In this document: piece after piece, positions 35,043 to 48,100 of the stretch
How positions within the stretch are numbered: position 1 is the first letter of the stretch
Layout of the letters: every line of letters starts with the position of its first letter
DNA from: Lolium rigidum
Lineage: Eukaryota > Streptophyta > Magnoliopsida > Poales > Poaceae
Length of the DNA: 64,000 nt
Direction: 5' to 3'
Assembly: GCF_022539505.1 (NCBI RefSeq)
Contig: NC_061510.1
Span: forward strand, 223,966,043-224,030,042
Position numbers and translations under genes: made by a program
The notes under the pieces: model-generated
Seen by the model: the letters and a program-made list of their open reading frames with translations, nothing else
What the model was told of the DNA's origin: nothing
The model's database searches: none

Positions 35043-36824
35043 AGCATCCCTAAGCTTAGTTCTCGCTCGTCCCGAGCAGGTAAAACGATAACAAAGATAA
35101 TTTCGAAGTGATATGCCATCATAACCTTGATCATACTATTTGTAAACATATGTTGTGGATGCAGCGATCAAAACAATGGTGATGACATGAGTAAACAGGT
35201 GAATCATATAGCAAAGACTTTTCATGAATAGTACTTCAAGACAAGTATTAATAAGTCTTGCATAAGAGTTAACTCATAAAGCAATAAATCAAAGTAAAGG
35301 TATTGAAGCAACACAAAGGAAGATTAAGTTTCAGCGGTTGCTTTCAACTTGTAACATGTATATCTCATGGATAATAGTCAACATAGAGTAATATAACAAG
35401 TACAATATGCAAATATGTAGGAATCAATGCACAGTTCACACAAGTGTTTGCTTCTTGAGGTGGAGAGAAATAGGTGAACCGACTCAAGCATAAAAGTAAA
35501 GAGAATGGTCCTTCAAAGAGGAAAGCATCGATTGCTATATTTGTGCTAGAGCTTTTATTTTGAAAACATGAAACAATTTTGTCAACGGTAGTAATAAAGC
35601 ATATGAGTTATGTACATTATATCTTACAAGTTGCAAGTCTCATGCATAGTATACTAATAGTGCCCGCACCTTGTCCTAATTAACTTGGACTACCGGATCT
35701 TTGCAATGCACATGTTTTGACTAAGTGTCACAATGGGGTACCTCCATGCCGCCTGTACAAAGGTCTAAGGAGAAAGCTCGCATTTTGGATTTCTCGCTTT
35801 TGATTATTCTCAACTTAGACATCCATACCGGGACAACATGGACAACGAGATAATGGACTCCTCTTTAATGCATAAGCATGTGGCAACAATTATTATTCTC
35901 ATATGAGATTGAGGATATATGTCCAAACTGAAACTTCCACCATGAATCATGGCTTTAGTTAGCGGCCCAAAGTTCTTCTCTAAAAATATGCATGCTCCAA
36001 CCATGAAGGTGGTAGATCTCTCTTGCTTCAGACAAGACGGACATGCATAGAAACTCACATGATATCCAACAAAGAATAGTTGATGGCGTCCCCGAAACAT
36101 GGTTATCGCTCAACAAGCAACTTAATAAGAGATAAAGTGCATAAGTACATATTCAATACCACAATAGTTTTTAAGCTATTTGTCCCATGAGCTATATATT
36201 GCAAAGGTGAATGATGGAGTTTTAAAGGTAGCACTCAAGCAATTTACTTTGGAATGGCGGATAAATACCATGTAGTAGGTAGGTATGGTGGACACAAATG
36301 GCATAGTGGTTGGCTCAAGTATTTGGGATGCATGAGAAGTATTCCCTCTCGATACAAGGTTTAGGCTAGCAAGGCTATTTGAAACAAACACAAGGATGAA
36401 CGGTACAGCAAAACTCACATAAAAGACATATGGTAAACATTATAAGACTCCATACCGTCTTCCTTGTTGTTCAAAACTCAATACTAGATGTTATCTAGAC
36501 TCTAGAGAAACCAAATATGCAAACCAAATTAGCAAGCTCTAAGTATTTCTTCATTAATGGGTGCAAAGTATACGATGCAAGAGCTTAAACATGAGCACAA
36601 CAATTGCCAAGTATCAAATTATCCAAGACATTTTAGAGTTACTACATGTATCATTTTCCAATTCCAACCATATAACAATTTAACGAAGAAGAACTTCGCC
36701 ATGAATACTATGAGTAGAGCCTAAGGACATATTTGTCCATATGCAACAGCGGAGCGTGTCTCTCTCCCATAAAGTGAATGCTAGGATCCATTTTATTCAA
36801 ACAAAACAAAAAACAAAAACAAAC
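35043..36824 (-). mobile_element. Element B internal region, 3' part, up to the gap
   Basis: Non-coding and homologous to 31751-33448. It extends into sequence matching the region around 40235-40290 of element C and stops in a CAAAAA-rich stretch at the N gap. B's 5' LTR and PBS are at 62267-63890 in the right piece. Confidence 0.85.
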
Positions 36825-36924
36825 NNNNNNNNNNNNNNNNNNNNNNNNNNNNNNNNNNNNNNNNNNNNNNNNNNNNNNNNNNNNNNNNNNNNNNNNNNNN
36901 NNNNNNNNNNNNNNNNNNNNNNNN
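36825..36924. other. Assembly gap of 100 N
   Basis: Exactly 100 N, a conventional scaffold gap of unknown true size. Sequences on its two sides do not continue one another: element B internal (minus) on the left, an LTR of element C (plus) on the right. Confidence 0.98.
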
Positions 36925-37793
36925 TTCATCGATGTAATCGGTGTTGTGTTTGTCGGGATCCGATGGATTGTTACGTTATGATTGTCTATCTACAAAGTTT
37001 ATGAAGTTATTGTTGCTGCAATCTTGTTGTGTTTAATGCTTGTCACTATGGTCCGAGTGGCATGATCTTAGATTTAAGCTCTATACTTATTGCTTAGATT
37101 GTATCTACAAGTTGTATGCACATGTCATATGTCCGGAACCAAAGGCCCCGAAGTGACAGAAATCGGGACAACCGGAGGGGATGGCGGTAATGTGAGGATC
37201 ACATGTTTTCACGGAGTGTTAATGCTTTGCTCCGGTGCTCTATTAAAAGGAGTACCTTAATATCCGATAGATTCCCTTGAGGCCCGGCTGCCACCGGCTG
37301 GTAGGACAAAAGATGTTGTGCAAGTTTCTCATTGCGAGCACGTACGACTATAATTGGAAAACATGCCTACATGATTAATGATCTTGATGTTACTGTCTTA
37401 ATGCTATTTCAATCATATCAATTGCCCGACTGTAATTTGTTCACCCAACACTTGTTATTGGAGAGTTGCCACTAGTGTAGATAGCTGGGAACCCCGGTCC
37501 ATCTTTCATCATCATATACTCGTTCTACATGTCATTGGAAGTAGTATCAACTATCTTCTGGTGCCATTGCTCCTGGGTTACTATTACTGCTGTTGTGTTA
37601 CTATTATTACTGCTCTCATATCACTGCTACTTTCACATCACCCCTGTTACTAGTGCTTTTCCAGGTGCAGCTGAATTGACAACTCAGTTGTTAAAGCTTA
37701 TAAGTATTCGTTACCTTCCCTTGTGTCGAATCAATAAATTGGGTTTTACTACCCGCGAAGACTGCTGCGATCCCCTATACTTGTGGGTTATCA
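36925..37793 (+). repeat. 5' LTR of element C, left-truncated by the gap
   Basis: It matches 42546-43414 closely and ends ttgtgggttatca. The missing ~660 bp lie in the N gap. Confidence 0.9.
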
Positions 37794-38339
37794 AGACTAT
37801 TTTCTGGCGCCGTTGCCGGGGAGGCATAGCTCTACTCATAAGTTCACCTGGGGAGTACACTCTACCTCTCTCTCCGTTTTTATTTTATTTTATTTTGTTT
37901 TGCTTAGTTTACTTTTATCTAGTTTATTTGTGCTTAGTTTATTTCTGTCTAGTATTATTTTTCTTAGTTTACTTTTGCTTAGTTTCTTTTTGTCTTGTTT
38001 TATTTTTCTCATATACCCAAAAATCCATAAAAATTTGAAAAACCTAAAAATAAAAAACTGTTGTTATGGGAGAACCCATAACCTACTTGGAGCTTATAGA
38101 ATATTATAATAATTATAGAGAATCAAGAGCGGGAAAAGAGATGAGTCTTTGTGATAGAAAAATTGAATACAATTGCTAAAATCTTGCTTTAACGCCATGA
38201 TATAAATTGTTGCTCTCAACAGGACACTAAACATCTTAAATTTCAATGTGGCTTTAGTGAGGAATTTTTAATTAAGAACTATAATCGGAATAGCTATATT
38301 CATTTTGGTTTTGAAGAGGTAGAACAATTTGTCATATTT

Positions 38340-39434
38340 ATGGGAGCCTATGAGATAGAATCCTTCATGGTTAAAAATTATGAAACTTGTGTTGTTTGTA
38401 AGGACCTTAAAGATTATGTCTCTTCTATCCTTAATTTTTGCATAGAATGCTACAGTGATAATCCTTATATTATTGATTATAAAGAGAGACTCATTAATGC
38501 ACAAGAATGCACTCACAATTTGCAGCAACCTGTGGAAGAAGAAATTGATGAATCTGAAAGATCATTGGATGAAAAAGAGGAAGAAATTGATGAACCTGAA
38601 AGCTCATTGGATGAAAAAGAAGAGGAGAGTGATGAACAAAAGGAGGAAGAATGGATTAGCTACCCATGCCAACCTTCTAATGAGAGTAACTCTTTATCTC
38701 TTACACTATTTGATTGTCCTCCATGCTTACCAAAGGCGGATGAATGTTATGTTCCTGTGGATTCTCTTGAAATATTCCCTATGAGTAAAACTTGCGAGAA
38801 TGATTATGCTACTATTATCTATGATAATCCATGCTACTTTGATAAATCTTATGATAATGCTTTGTTTGTGCCTGATGTCGAAATGCATGGTACTAAAGAA
38901 TTTTGCGTAGCAAATGTTTATGATAAAGCTCTTGATGATGGTCCTATGTTACTTGATAATATTAATTGTACTACTAATGAAAATGGGATTGGAGAGGTCT
39001 TGACATTATCTATGAGTCCCATATCTCTTGAGATTGATCAACCATCTTGTTATATTATTGATAAAAGTGTGTTTGAAAGTTTTAATCACACTATTTTTGA
39101 GCTTGATAAAAATTATGTGTTTGAGAATCATGAAAAGCATGCTGTATGTGATAGTTATGTTGTTGAGTTTGTTCATGAAGCTACTGAAAATTATTATGAG
39201 AGAGGAAAATATGGTTATAGAAATTTGCATGGTACTAAAACACCTCTCTATATGCTGAAAATTTTGAAGTTACTCTTGTTTTATCTTCCAATGCTTGTCA
39301 CTTTGTTCTTCATGAATTTTTTTGTGTACAAGATTCCTATTCATAGGAAGTGGGTTAGACTTAAATGTGTTTTGAATTTGCTTTTTGATGCTCTCTTTTG
39401 CTTCAACTCTTATTTCTTGCGAGTGCATCATTAA
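38340..39434 (+). CDS. Element C ORF: acidic protein with hydrophobic tail, unknown
   Basis: A 364-codon ORF, the only coding region of element C. An N-terminal part has paired cysteines (CVVCKDLKD, NFCIECY). Residues ~62-100 hold an acidic tandem repeat (EEIDE.E.SLDEKEE twice plus a variant). A long Asp/Asn/Tyr-rich middle follows. Near residue 280 there is a conserved block VVEFVHEATENYYERGKYG. The C-terminus is a strongly hydrophobic stretch (LLLFYLPMLVTLFFMNFFVY) suggesting a membrane segment. The block and hydrophobic tail recur in element A's ORF (60690-61298), although A and C have different LTRs, which argues for selection. I know no function. The acidic repeat resembles that of some Gag-related proteins only in composition. 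Confidence 0.65.
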   Translation: MGAYEIESFMVKNYETCVVCKDLKDYVSSILNFCIECYSDNPYIIDYKERLINAQECTHNLQQPVEEEIDESERSLDEKEEEIDEPESSLDEKEEESDEQKEEEWISYPCQPSNESNSLSLTLFDCPPCLPKADECYVPVDSLEIFPMSKTCENDYATIIYDNPCYFDKSYDNALFVPDVEMHGTKEFCVANVYDKALDDGPMLLDNINCTTNENGIGEVLTLSMSPISLEIDQPSCYIIDKSVFESFNHTIFELDKNYVFENHEKHAVCDSYVVEFVHEATENYYERGKYGYRNLHGTKTPLYMLKILKLLLFYLPMLVTLFFMNFFVYKIPIHRKWVRLKCVLNLLFDALFCFNSYFLRVHH

Positions 39435-41887
39435 AACTGCTGAGCCCATCTTAATAGCTATAAAGAAAAAACTTCTTGGGAGATAACCCATGTGTTTATT
39501 TTGCTACTGTTTTGTTGTGTCTTGGAAGTTGTTAATACTTTAACAACCTCTCCTTATCTTTATTTTATTGCAATGTTGTGCCAATTGAAGCCTCTAATCG
39601 AAGGTTGATACTAGATTTGGATTTCTGCGCAGAAACAGATTTCTATCTGTCACGAATCTGGGCTGTTTTCTCTGTAGGTAACTCAGAAAATTATGCCAAT
39701 TTACGTGTGTGTTCCTCGGATATGTACGCAACTTTCGTTAGTTTTGAGTTTTCTGATTTGAGCAACGGAAATACCTCTTTTAAATTCGTCTTTACTGGCT
39801 GTTCTGTTTTGGCAGATTCTGTCTCTGTTTTTTGCATTGTCTCTTGCGGACTTTAAGCAAGGCTTTCTAGACGTGGAGAGCTATAGCTAATGTTTTATTG
39901 AGTTCTTGCAATGTGTCACTACAGGACCAATGTGAATTCAAGTTTTTTAAGTACTAACCCCTCTAATGAAGTTTATGAGAAGTTTGGTGTGAAGGAAGTT
40001 TTCAAGGGTCAAGAGAGGAGGATGATATATGATCAAGAAGAGTGAAAAGTCTAAGCTTGGGGATGCCCCCGTGGTTCATCCCTGCATATTTCAAGAAGAC
40101 TCAAGCGTCTAAGCTTGGGGATGCCTAAGGCATCCCCTTCTTCATCAACTTATCAGGTTTCTTCTATTGAAACTATATTTTTATTCGGTCACATCATATG
40201 TGCTTTACTTGGAGCGTCTATGTGCTTTTATTTTTGTTTTTGTTTGAATAAGATCGGATCCTAGCAATCCTTGTTTGGGAGAGAGACACGCTCCGCTTTT
40301 TCATATGAACACTTGTTCTTCGTTTTACTTTTAATGTTCAATGATAAAAGTTGGAAGCTACATCACTTATGGTTATTTGGTTGGAAACGAGAAAATGCCT
40401 CATATTGTCTTGAATAATTTGACACTTCGCAATTGTTTTAAGCTCTCAAGTAGATCATGATTAAGTTTTTTTCATGTAGTTTAAACCTATTAGTGGAGAA
40501 CTACTGTAGAGCTTGTTGAAATTGGTTTGCATGATTGGTCTCTCTTAAGGTCTAGATATTTTCTGGTAAAAGTGTTTAAGCAACAAGGAAGACAGTGTAG
40601 AGTATTATAATGCTTGCAATATGTTCTTATGCAAGTTTTGCTGTACCGGTTCATACTTGTGTTTGCTTCAAATAACCTTGCTAGCCCAAAGCCTTGTATT
40701 GAGAGGGAATGCTTCTCGTGCATCCAAAACCTTGAGCCAACCACTATGCCATTTGTGTCCACCATACCTACCTACTACATGGTATTTCCTGCCATTCCAA
40801 GTAAATACTTCATGTGCTACCTTTAAACAATTCAAAACTTTATTACTCCTTATTTGTGTCAATGTTTTATAGCTCATGAGGAAGTATGTGGTGTTTTATC
40901 TTTGAATCTTGTTGGGCAGCTCTCACCAATGGATTAGTGGCTTCATCCGCTTATCCAATAATTTTGCAAAAAGAGCTGGCAGCGGGGTTCCCAGCCCCCA
41001 ATTAATTAACTTTCACTAATAATTCTCTTCACATGTTTTGCCCTGATTTATCAGTAAGCAACTTAATTTTGCAAATAGACACTCCTTCATGGTATGTGAA
41101 TGTTGGAAGGCACCCGAGGATTCGGTTAGCCATGGCTTGTGTAAGCAAAAGGTTGGGAGGAGTGTCAACCATAAATAAAACTAAAATACATGTGTAAACA
41201 AAAGAGAAGAGGGATGATCTACCTTGCTGGTAGAGATAACGTCCTTCATGGGAGCCGCTCTTTGAAAGTCTGTCTGGCAAGGGGGTTAGAGTGCCCACTA
41301 CCATTCGTTGACAACAACAAACACCTCTCAAAACTTCACTTTTATACTCTCTATATGATTTCAAAACTTAAAAAGCTCTAGCACATGATTTAATCCATGC
41401 TTCCCTCTGCGAAGGGCCTTTATTTTACTTTATGTTGAGTCAGTTTACCTACTTCCTTCCATCTTAGAAGCAAACACTTGTGTCAACTTGTGCATTGATT
41501 CTTACATACTTGCTTATTTGCATTCATCATATTACTTTATGTTGACAATTATCCATGAGATATGCATGTTGAAAGTTGAAAACAAGCTGCTGAAACTTAA
41601 ATCTTCCTTTGTGTTGCTTCGATGCCTTTACTTTGAATCTATTGCTTTATGAGTTAACTCTTGTGCAAGGCTTTTGATGCTTGTCTTGAAAGTACTCTTC
41701 ATGAAAAGTTTTGCTATATGTTATCTATTTGTTAGCAACTATAGATTATTGCCTTGAGTCACTTCATTCATCTCATGTGCTTTGTAATAGTATGATCAAG
41801 GTTATGTAAGTAGCATGTCACTACGGAAATTATTCTTTTTATCGTTTACCTACTCGAGGACGAGCGAGGAACTAAGCTTGGGGATGC
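39435..41887 (+). other. Element C 3' non-coding region
   Basis: No further gene. It includes two internal PPT-like motifs (taagcttggggatgcc at ~40053 and ~40110), the second forming a hairpin with ggcatcccc (40117-40137), and a block at 40690-41170 shared with the gypsy element. The short frame at 39578-39856 has no recognisable domain. Confidence 0.7.
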
Positions 41888-43414
41888 TGATACGTCTCCA
41901 ACGTACCTATAATTTCTGATGTTCCATGCTTGTTTTATGACAATACTTACATGTTTTGCTTGCACTTTATAATGTTTTTATGCATTTTCCGGAACTAACC
42001 TATTAACGAGATGCCGAAGTGCCAGTTCCTGTTTTCTGCTGTTTTTGGTTCCAGAAAGGCTGTTCGGGCAATATTCTCGGAATTCGACGAAATCAACGCC
42101 CAAGATCCTATTTTTCCCGGAAGCATCCAGAACACCGAAGGAGAGTCGGAGGAGAGCCAGGGGGCCACCACACAGGTGGGCCGCGCGGGCCACACCACGG
42201 CCGCGCCGGCCTGGTGTGGGGCCACCCTGTCGCCCCTCTGCGCCGCCTCTTCGCCTATTTAAGCCCTTTCGACCTAAAAACGCGGTACCAATGGACGAAA
42301 CTCCGAGAAAGACTCCAGGGCGCCGCCACCATCGCGAAACTCCAATTCGGGGACGGAAGTCTACGTTCCGGCACCCTGCCGGGACGGGGAAGTGCCCCCA
42401 GAAGCCATCTCCATCAACGCCACCGCCTCCATCATGCTCCGTGAGTAGTTCCCACATGGACTACGGGTTCTAGCTGTAGCTAGTTGATATCATCTCTCCC
42501 ATGTACTTCAATACAATGATCTCATGAGCTGCCTTACATGATTGAGATTCATCTGATGTAATCGGTGTTGTGTTTGTCGGGATCCGATGGATTGTTACGT
42601 TATGATTGTCTATCTACAAAGTTTATGAAGTTATTGTTGCTGCAATCTTGTTGTGTTTAATGCTTGTCACTAGGGCCCGAGTGGCATGATCTTAGATTTA
42701 AGCTCTATACTTATTGCTTAGATTGTATCTACAAGTTGTATGCACATGTCCATGTCCGGAACCAAAGGCCCCAAAGTGACGAAATCGGGACAACCGGAGG
42801 GATGGCGGTGATGTGAGGATCACATGTTTTCACGGAGTGTTAATGCTTTGCTCCGGTGCTATATTAAAAGGAGTACCTTAATATCCAGTAGATTCCCTTG
42901 AGGCCCGGCTGCCACCGGCTGGTAGGACAAAAGATGTTGTGCAAGTTTCTCATTGCGAGCACGTACGACTATAATTGGAAAACATGCCTACATGATTAAT
43001 GATCTTGATGTTACTGTCTTAATGCTATTTCAATCCTATCAATTGCCCGACTGTAATTTGTTCACCCAACACTTGTTATTGGAGAGTTGCCACTAGTGTA
43101 GATAGCTGGGAACCCCGGTCCATCTTTCATCATCATATACTCGTTCTACATGTCATTGGAAGTAGTATCAACTATCTTCTGGTGCCATTGCTCTTGTGTT
43201 ACTATTACTGCTGTTCTGTTACTGTTACTACTGCTCTCATATCACTGCTACTTTCACATCACCCCTGTTACTAGTGCTTTTCGAGGTGCAGCTGAATTGA
43301 CAACTCAGTTGTTAAGGCTTATAAGTATTCTTTACCTCCCCTTGTGTCGAATCAATAAATTAGGTTTTACTACCCGCGAAGACTGCTGCGATCCCCTATA
43401 CTTGTGGGTTATCA
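41888..43414 (+). repeat. 3' LTR of element C
   Basis: 1,527 bp, tgatacgtctccaacg to gggttatca. The same family as the solo LTR 25236-26767. Confidence 0.92.
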
Positions 43415-44629
43415 CTCTCCCATAAGATAAATAGCATGTTGGGTGAATAAATTACAGTTGGGCAATTGACGAATAAAGAAGGCATAACAATGCACATACA
43501 TATATCATGATGAGTACTATGAGATTTAATCAGGGCATTACGACAAAGTACATAGACCGCTATCCGAGCATGCATCTATGCCTAAAAGTCCACCTTCGAG
43601 TTATCATCGAACCCCTTCCGGTATTAAGTTGCAAACAACGAGACAATTGCATTAAGTATGGTGCGTAATTTAATCAACACAAATATCCTTAGACAAAGCA
43701 TCGATGTTTTATCCCTAGTGGCAACAGCACATCCACAACCTTAGAACTTTACGTCACTCGTCCCGGATTCAATGGAGGCATGAACCCACTATCGAGCATA
43801 AATACTCCCACCTGGAGTTACAAGTATCAACTTGGCCAAAGCCTCTACTAGCAACGGAGAGCATGCAAGAACATAAACAACATATATGATAGATTGATAA
43901 TCAACTTGACATAGTATTCAATATTCATCGGATCCCAACAAACACAACATGTAGTATTACAAATAGATGATCTTGATCATGATAGGCAGCTCACAAGATC
44001 TAACATGATAGCACAATGAGGAGAAGACAACCATCTAGCTACTACTATGGACCCATAGTCCAGGGGTGAACTACTCACGCATCGATCCGGAGGCGATCAT
44101 GGCGATGAAGAGCCCTCCGGGAGATGATTCCCCTGTCCGGCAGGGTGCCGGAGGCGATCTCCTGAATCCCCCGAGATGGGATTGGCGGCGGCGTCGTCTC
44201 TGGAAGGTTTTCCGTATCGTGGCTCTCGGTACTGGGGTATTCGCGACGAAGGCTTTAAGTAGGCGGAAGGGTAGGTTTAGGGGCGGCACGAGGGCCCCAC
44301 ACGCCAGGGCCGCGCGGCCAAGACCTGGGCCGCGCCGCCCTGTTGTGTCGGCGCCTCATCGCCCCACTTCGTTTCCCTTTCGGACTTCTGGAATCTTCGT
44401 GCCAAAATATGACCCTGGGCGTTGATTTCGTCCAATTCCGAGAATATTTCCTTTGTAGGATTTCTGAAACCAAAACAGCAGAAAACATCAACTGGCTCTT
44501 CGGCATCTCGTCAATAGGTTAGTGCCGGAAAATGCATAATAATGACATATAATATGTATAAAACATGTGAGTATCATCATAAAAGTAGCATGGAACATAA
44601 GAAATTATAGATACGTTTGGGACGTATCA
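43415..44629 (-). repeat. LTR fragment D (B-like family)
   Basis: Minus-strand LTR, homologous to about 33834-35042 of LTR B and ending gggacgtatca. Its other ~385 bp should lie left of element C, in the gap. No PPT follows on the right, so it is a 5' or solo LTR. The next bases ctcac do not match B's target duplication, so D is not B's partner. Confidence 0.8.
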
Positions 44630-45287
44630 CTCACACAAGGCGATAAATGTGGCAATGCAACTATATGAAAGAAAGGTTGCAATGCACTCGAGAGACGCTA
44701 GCAAAGCTCAACGGGAAAGGCACAAGATTGCTCAACTACAGGTGAAGTAAAGAAAAACTTAGGCCTTTACTTGATTCTACTAGAACTTCACTTTTCTTTT
44801 TGGATTTTCTTTTGTATAACATGCAGCTATGTAGCTCTTTTTGCTTCTTTTCAATTTTCTCTGTTTTTTTATGACTCAACTCCGTGATAACACGGTCAAC
44901 AGATAATGCAAAGCACCAAAACGCTAATGAACAGCCTGCCGAGCGGTAAAACTAGCCTCTTCTGGGGAAGTTCCTAGTCACGTATATCGAAAGGCTGTGG
45001 ATATGGTTTGGATAAACACATTGTATGCTATGTGTACTCAGAGCAACAAAAACTGACTCTAGATGAAAGAGGAAACACAAACCCTAGCAATACTAGATGG
45101 AAGAAAAAGATACACAAAAACAACTACGAAAATCAATTAAAACTCGAAATTAGTGCAATCTATGGCTATGGCAAACCCTAACCCTAATATTTTTTTGGCT
45201 TTTTCTGGATAGGAAAACACTCACAACTCAACTATGGGGTGTATTGTGGATGGCTTACCGAGGAAACAATGAAATCTGATACCAAGA
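44630..45287 (-). mobile_element. Leader region of a minus-strand gypsy element, with PBS
   Basis: No ORF. On the minus strand, tggtatcagattt (45284-45272) lies three bases beyond the LTR end at 45288, the usual tRNA-Met-type PBS position, so the sequence to the left is the element's 5' leader. A (aaccctaa)-like run at 45173-45187 is only two units long. Confidence 0.55.
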
Positions 45288-46160
45288 TGATAAGGGGTGG
45301 CCCGATCTTCTCAGTAAGCAATGGTGGTGATGATGATCACGGGATGAACACAGCGGAGATAACTTGATGATGAAGTGGATGATAACTTGTATGACGCAAC
45401 GAGATCTCTCGATTGGTCCCTGTCGCCAATGCAGCAACTCTCAACCCTGCAGGATAATCGCAACTCCACACACTTGCGCACGTAGCCGCCGACCACGAAG
45501 CGGTAAGTTGCAACCTTCTAATTCCCAATGGAACAGCAGATCACACAAGACTTTCAGAATTACACCAAATCAAGGCAATATGGTGTAGGGATTCAATAGA
45601 GTTGCAAACCAATCAACTATGAACTAGGGTTTATCTTAAACGTAGTCTAAAACTATTATGGGGGCGTCTTGGGCACTTATATAGGCGTTCAGGATGACCA
45701 GGGGTCGAAAAGATACAAAAATAACCAACCCAGATCGGGATCTGGTCGAGACAGACTCGGACTCGGCCGGCCTGGGGGCCGGTCGACCAGGCCAGGGACC
45801 GGGCCAGTCCGATTCAAACCGGGCCTGACGCCGGGTGCTGACCGGGTGCGGGAATCGTCCTGCAGTACACCTCCCGGTTGGCATGAGCGCAGCGTCCGGT
45901 TGGCGCCGGAGCGGACCCGGCGTGCCGCTCGGTTGGACCGGGCCAGGGACCGGGCGCGCCGGCGTGGTGGCCGGTCTGACCGGATGCTGGGCCGGCCTGG
46001 ACTGTGACGTCTTCTCTCGCGCATGCCTCCCGCTCATCCCTCACGCGTCCATGGGGTGTCTTCATGTCCAACTCCATGTCCAGCTTCACGTCCATTTTCA
46101 CGTCCAGCTGCTCCTCTCCTCCTCGTGCGATGCTTGCTCCCTCTTCATACTTGATCATAC
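45288..46160 (-). repeat. LTR of a minus-strand gypsy element
   Basis: Its 3' boundary is 45288 (minus ...ccttatca), next to the PBS. The 5' boundary is uncertain and may be near 46160 (minus tgttacttatg). GC-rich in the middle; it contains short repeats of tccatgtccagcttcacg around 46065-46105. The minus-strand ORF 45814-46227 is the readthrough of pol into this LTR. Confidence 0.55.
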
Positions 46161-46375
46161 ATAAGTAACAGGACTTAGGCAGTATAAAGTTCAAATCAGT
46201 CAAAGTATCGTTTAGGAACAAGTTCACCCGTTATTTAAGTAGCTTCGCACGAGCCCTTGTAATAGGTCCAATGCTAACTTCATTGGACTTGAGCTTCACA
46301 GCAGCTTCATCTTCATCTTGCAATGATGGAGGTAGTAGTGTAGTAGGGATGTCCTCATCACTAACCGTGGGCTAT
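46161..46375 (-). pseudogene. pol: C-terminal end of a gypsy (chromovirus-type) polyprotein
   Basis: The minus frame reads DEDIPTTLLPPSLQDEDE, then VSIGPITRARAKLLK and a TAA. Immediately after, in the same frame, comes RVNLFLNDTLTD and NFILPKSCYLC, which normally continue the polyprotein, so the TAA (for CAA) is a nonsense change. GPITRARAK is a common end motif of chromovirus-like gypsy polyproteins in grasses (from memory). The upstream part is missing beyond 46375. Confidence 0.65.
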
Positions 46376-46982
46376 CTGTAACCGACTCGAACGTGCGCGC
46401 GACGTGGGCGTGCCCCATGTTGCCTAGGGTTTCCTGAGCCTATATAATTTCTTGCCCGGCTACCGCAGAAACACATCGAATACACGAGTTGGGGTTTCCA
46501 TCTCTCTCTGCTTGTGCCGCCATCGTAGCCTACTCCATCCCGCTCGCCGGCGTGCACCAGCGAACGGGAGAGCAAGTCTCGGAACCGCTCGCCTTTGCGA
46601 TCATGTACGGGAGAGGGCAAGTTAGGTTTTTGGGAAGCGCTCTGCGCAACTGCTCAAGTTCTTCATCACAGGTCGCCTTCCATCCAAGTCGGGCGGTGCT
46701 TCCTACCTTCATCTTCAACGTCGTCTACTTCGACCCGTCGTTCCCGTCATCAACAACGTTACTGCTGCGAGATCATCTGCTACACCTCCACCGCCACCTC
46801 CACCAGATCGGTACGTGCGATATATCTCGATCTATTTAGCAATGGATATTTTACCGTTTGCCCTGCTACTATTCATGTTGATTAATGCGTCTAGTATGTT
46901 CGAGTTTCACATGTTAGTAGTTACTGTCGTCATGCTTAATATTCTGGAATTAATCATGGAAATTATGCCTAATTATCCAACA
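46376..46982 (+). other. LTR-like fragment with TATA box, unassigned
   Basis: It contains cctatataattt near 46440 and ends ttatccaaca, followed by ggttcgacc. The pattern suits the LTR of a copia-type element cut into the gypsy pol end, but I find no matching partner or target duplication. ORFs here are not convincing. Confidence 0.3.
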
Positions 46983-48100
46983 GGTTCGACCTCTCGCAAA
47001 GGGCGCCGCGTCTGGGCGGGCGGGCTGAATGGATGAGCGAAAGATGCCATGGAGTGGGGAATATCCCGAGTCTCAATTTAGACAACTAAATGCACTTCAA
47101 GGTGCAGCCGAGGAACTGGGGGACCTTCTCGCGCGTCACGGATCGGACCACGCGTCCACCACGCACACTCCCGCCGGGCGCCGGCGCTCTGGCTGCCCCG
47201 ACCGATAGGCCTAGCGCTCTTGCCATCGCCGAGAGCTCGCGCCCCGGCCACCGAATCCCCATCGCCGCTGCACGCTCCCGCCACCGCGAGCTCTTGCCCC
47301 AACCGCTGCCGCTACAGTTCCGACCACGCGCTACCACCGCATGCTCCTCCCATCGCCGGCCGCCGTGGCCGCGGGTGCTCCCCTGCCGCCAGCGAATTCA
47401 TTGCCGGCAACCTCAAGTCGGGTGTGCGGTGTCTCCATGGATATGATGTCCATGAGGGGATTGGGTAGAGAACCTCCAGCGTGGCGGATTGGTAGAGGGT
47501 ACGGTTGTCTCTGGTTGAACTCCGGCGCAGAGGATTTGTCGCCGGCGAGCTTGAATCGGACATGGTTCTGCTGCCTTGGTCGTTGAAGGAGGGCAAGTTT
47601 TGGGATTTTATCGTTCTTACATACTTGTTGCGATTTGTTACATATGCACATCATTTTCGTTGGATAAGTATGAGCAAAGCCGTACAACAATTTTTGTCTA
47701 TATGATACGGACAAATTGCATCAATGTTACACGCTTGTTTCTGTAAAGTTAGATGAGTTAGGTAAACTTATTGGATATACTGCATAGAAATGATGCAAAG
47801 TGATGTAACATTTTTTCGAAAATGGTACATACGCTGAGTAAAATATTACATTCGAGATTATTTTGTATCATTTGGCAAAAAAATTTGCACCATAATTTTT
47901 GGATTTGATAGATTATAGAAAAAAAATATAGGATACAAATGTTACATACTTTAAAAAAATTGATACACTGTTTTTGTATCATGACCGAAGGCGCGAGAAT
48001 CATTCACTTAGGTGGATCGGACGGTTGGAGGAGGAAGCTGATGGATCCGAACTTTTTACACCTGGCTGTAGGCTAGCCCTCACCAACATAGAAAAGAAAC
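46983..48100. other. GC-rich gene-like repeat DNA followed by AT-rich tail
   Basis: 47080-47560 is GC-rich with overlapping frames on both strands but no domain. 47560-48000 is AT-rich with repeated tgatac/ttacata motifs. This type of sequence is repetitive in Triticeae and may be a degenerate DNA transposon. No gene supported. Confidence 0.3.

Larger units (their letters stand above)
36925..43414 (+). mobile_element. Element C: non-autonomous LTR retrotransposon without pol
   Basis: 5' LTR truncated by the gap (36925-37793), PBS tggcgccgttgccgggga (37805-37822), one 364-codon ORF, a long non-coding 3' region, PPT (aactaagcttggggatgc at 41870-41887), and a 3' LTR (41888-43414, 1,527 bp). There is no gag, protease, RT or integrase. 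PBS context and 3' region are shared with the Athila-like element at 699-11215, a possible source of proteins. The right target duplication should be ctctc (43415-43419); its left copy is hidden by the gap. It is inserted in LTR fragment D. Confidence 0.9.

Noticed and set aside
36708..37004. Open frames spanning 36825-36924
   Set aside because: They are translated through 100 N and have no coding support.
37529..38109. ORFs over the LTR/leader junction of element C
   Set aside because: They read across LTR, PBS and T-rich leader; the same frame recurs in the other LTR copy (43150) without the tail.
43415..44629. LTR D as the 5' LTR of element B
   Set aside because: The base flank is ctcac, not gtgtt/aacac, and B's true partner with matching duplication is at 62267-63863.
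45173..45187. Interstitial telomere-like aaccctaaccctaa
   Set aside because: Only two units; too short to be more than chance.
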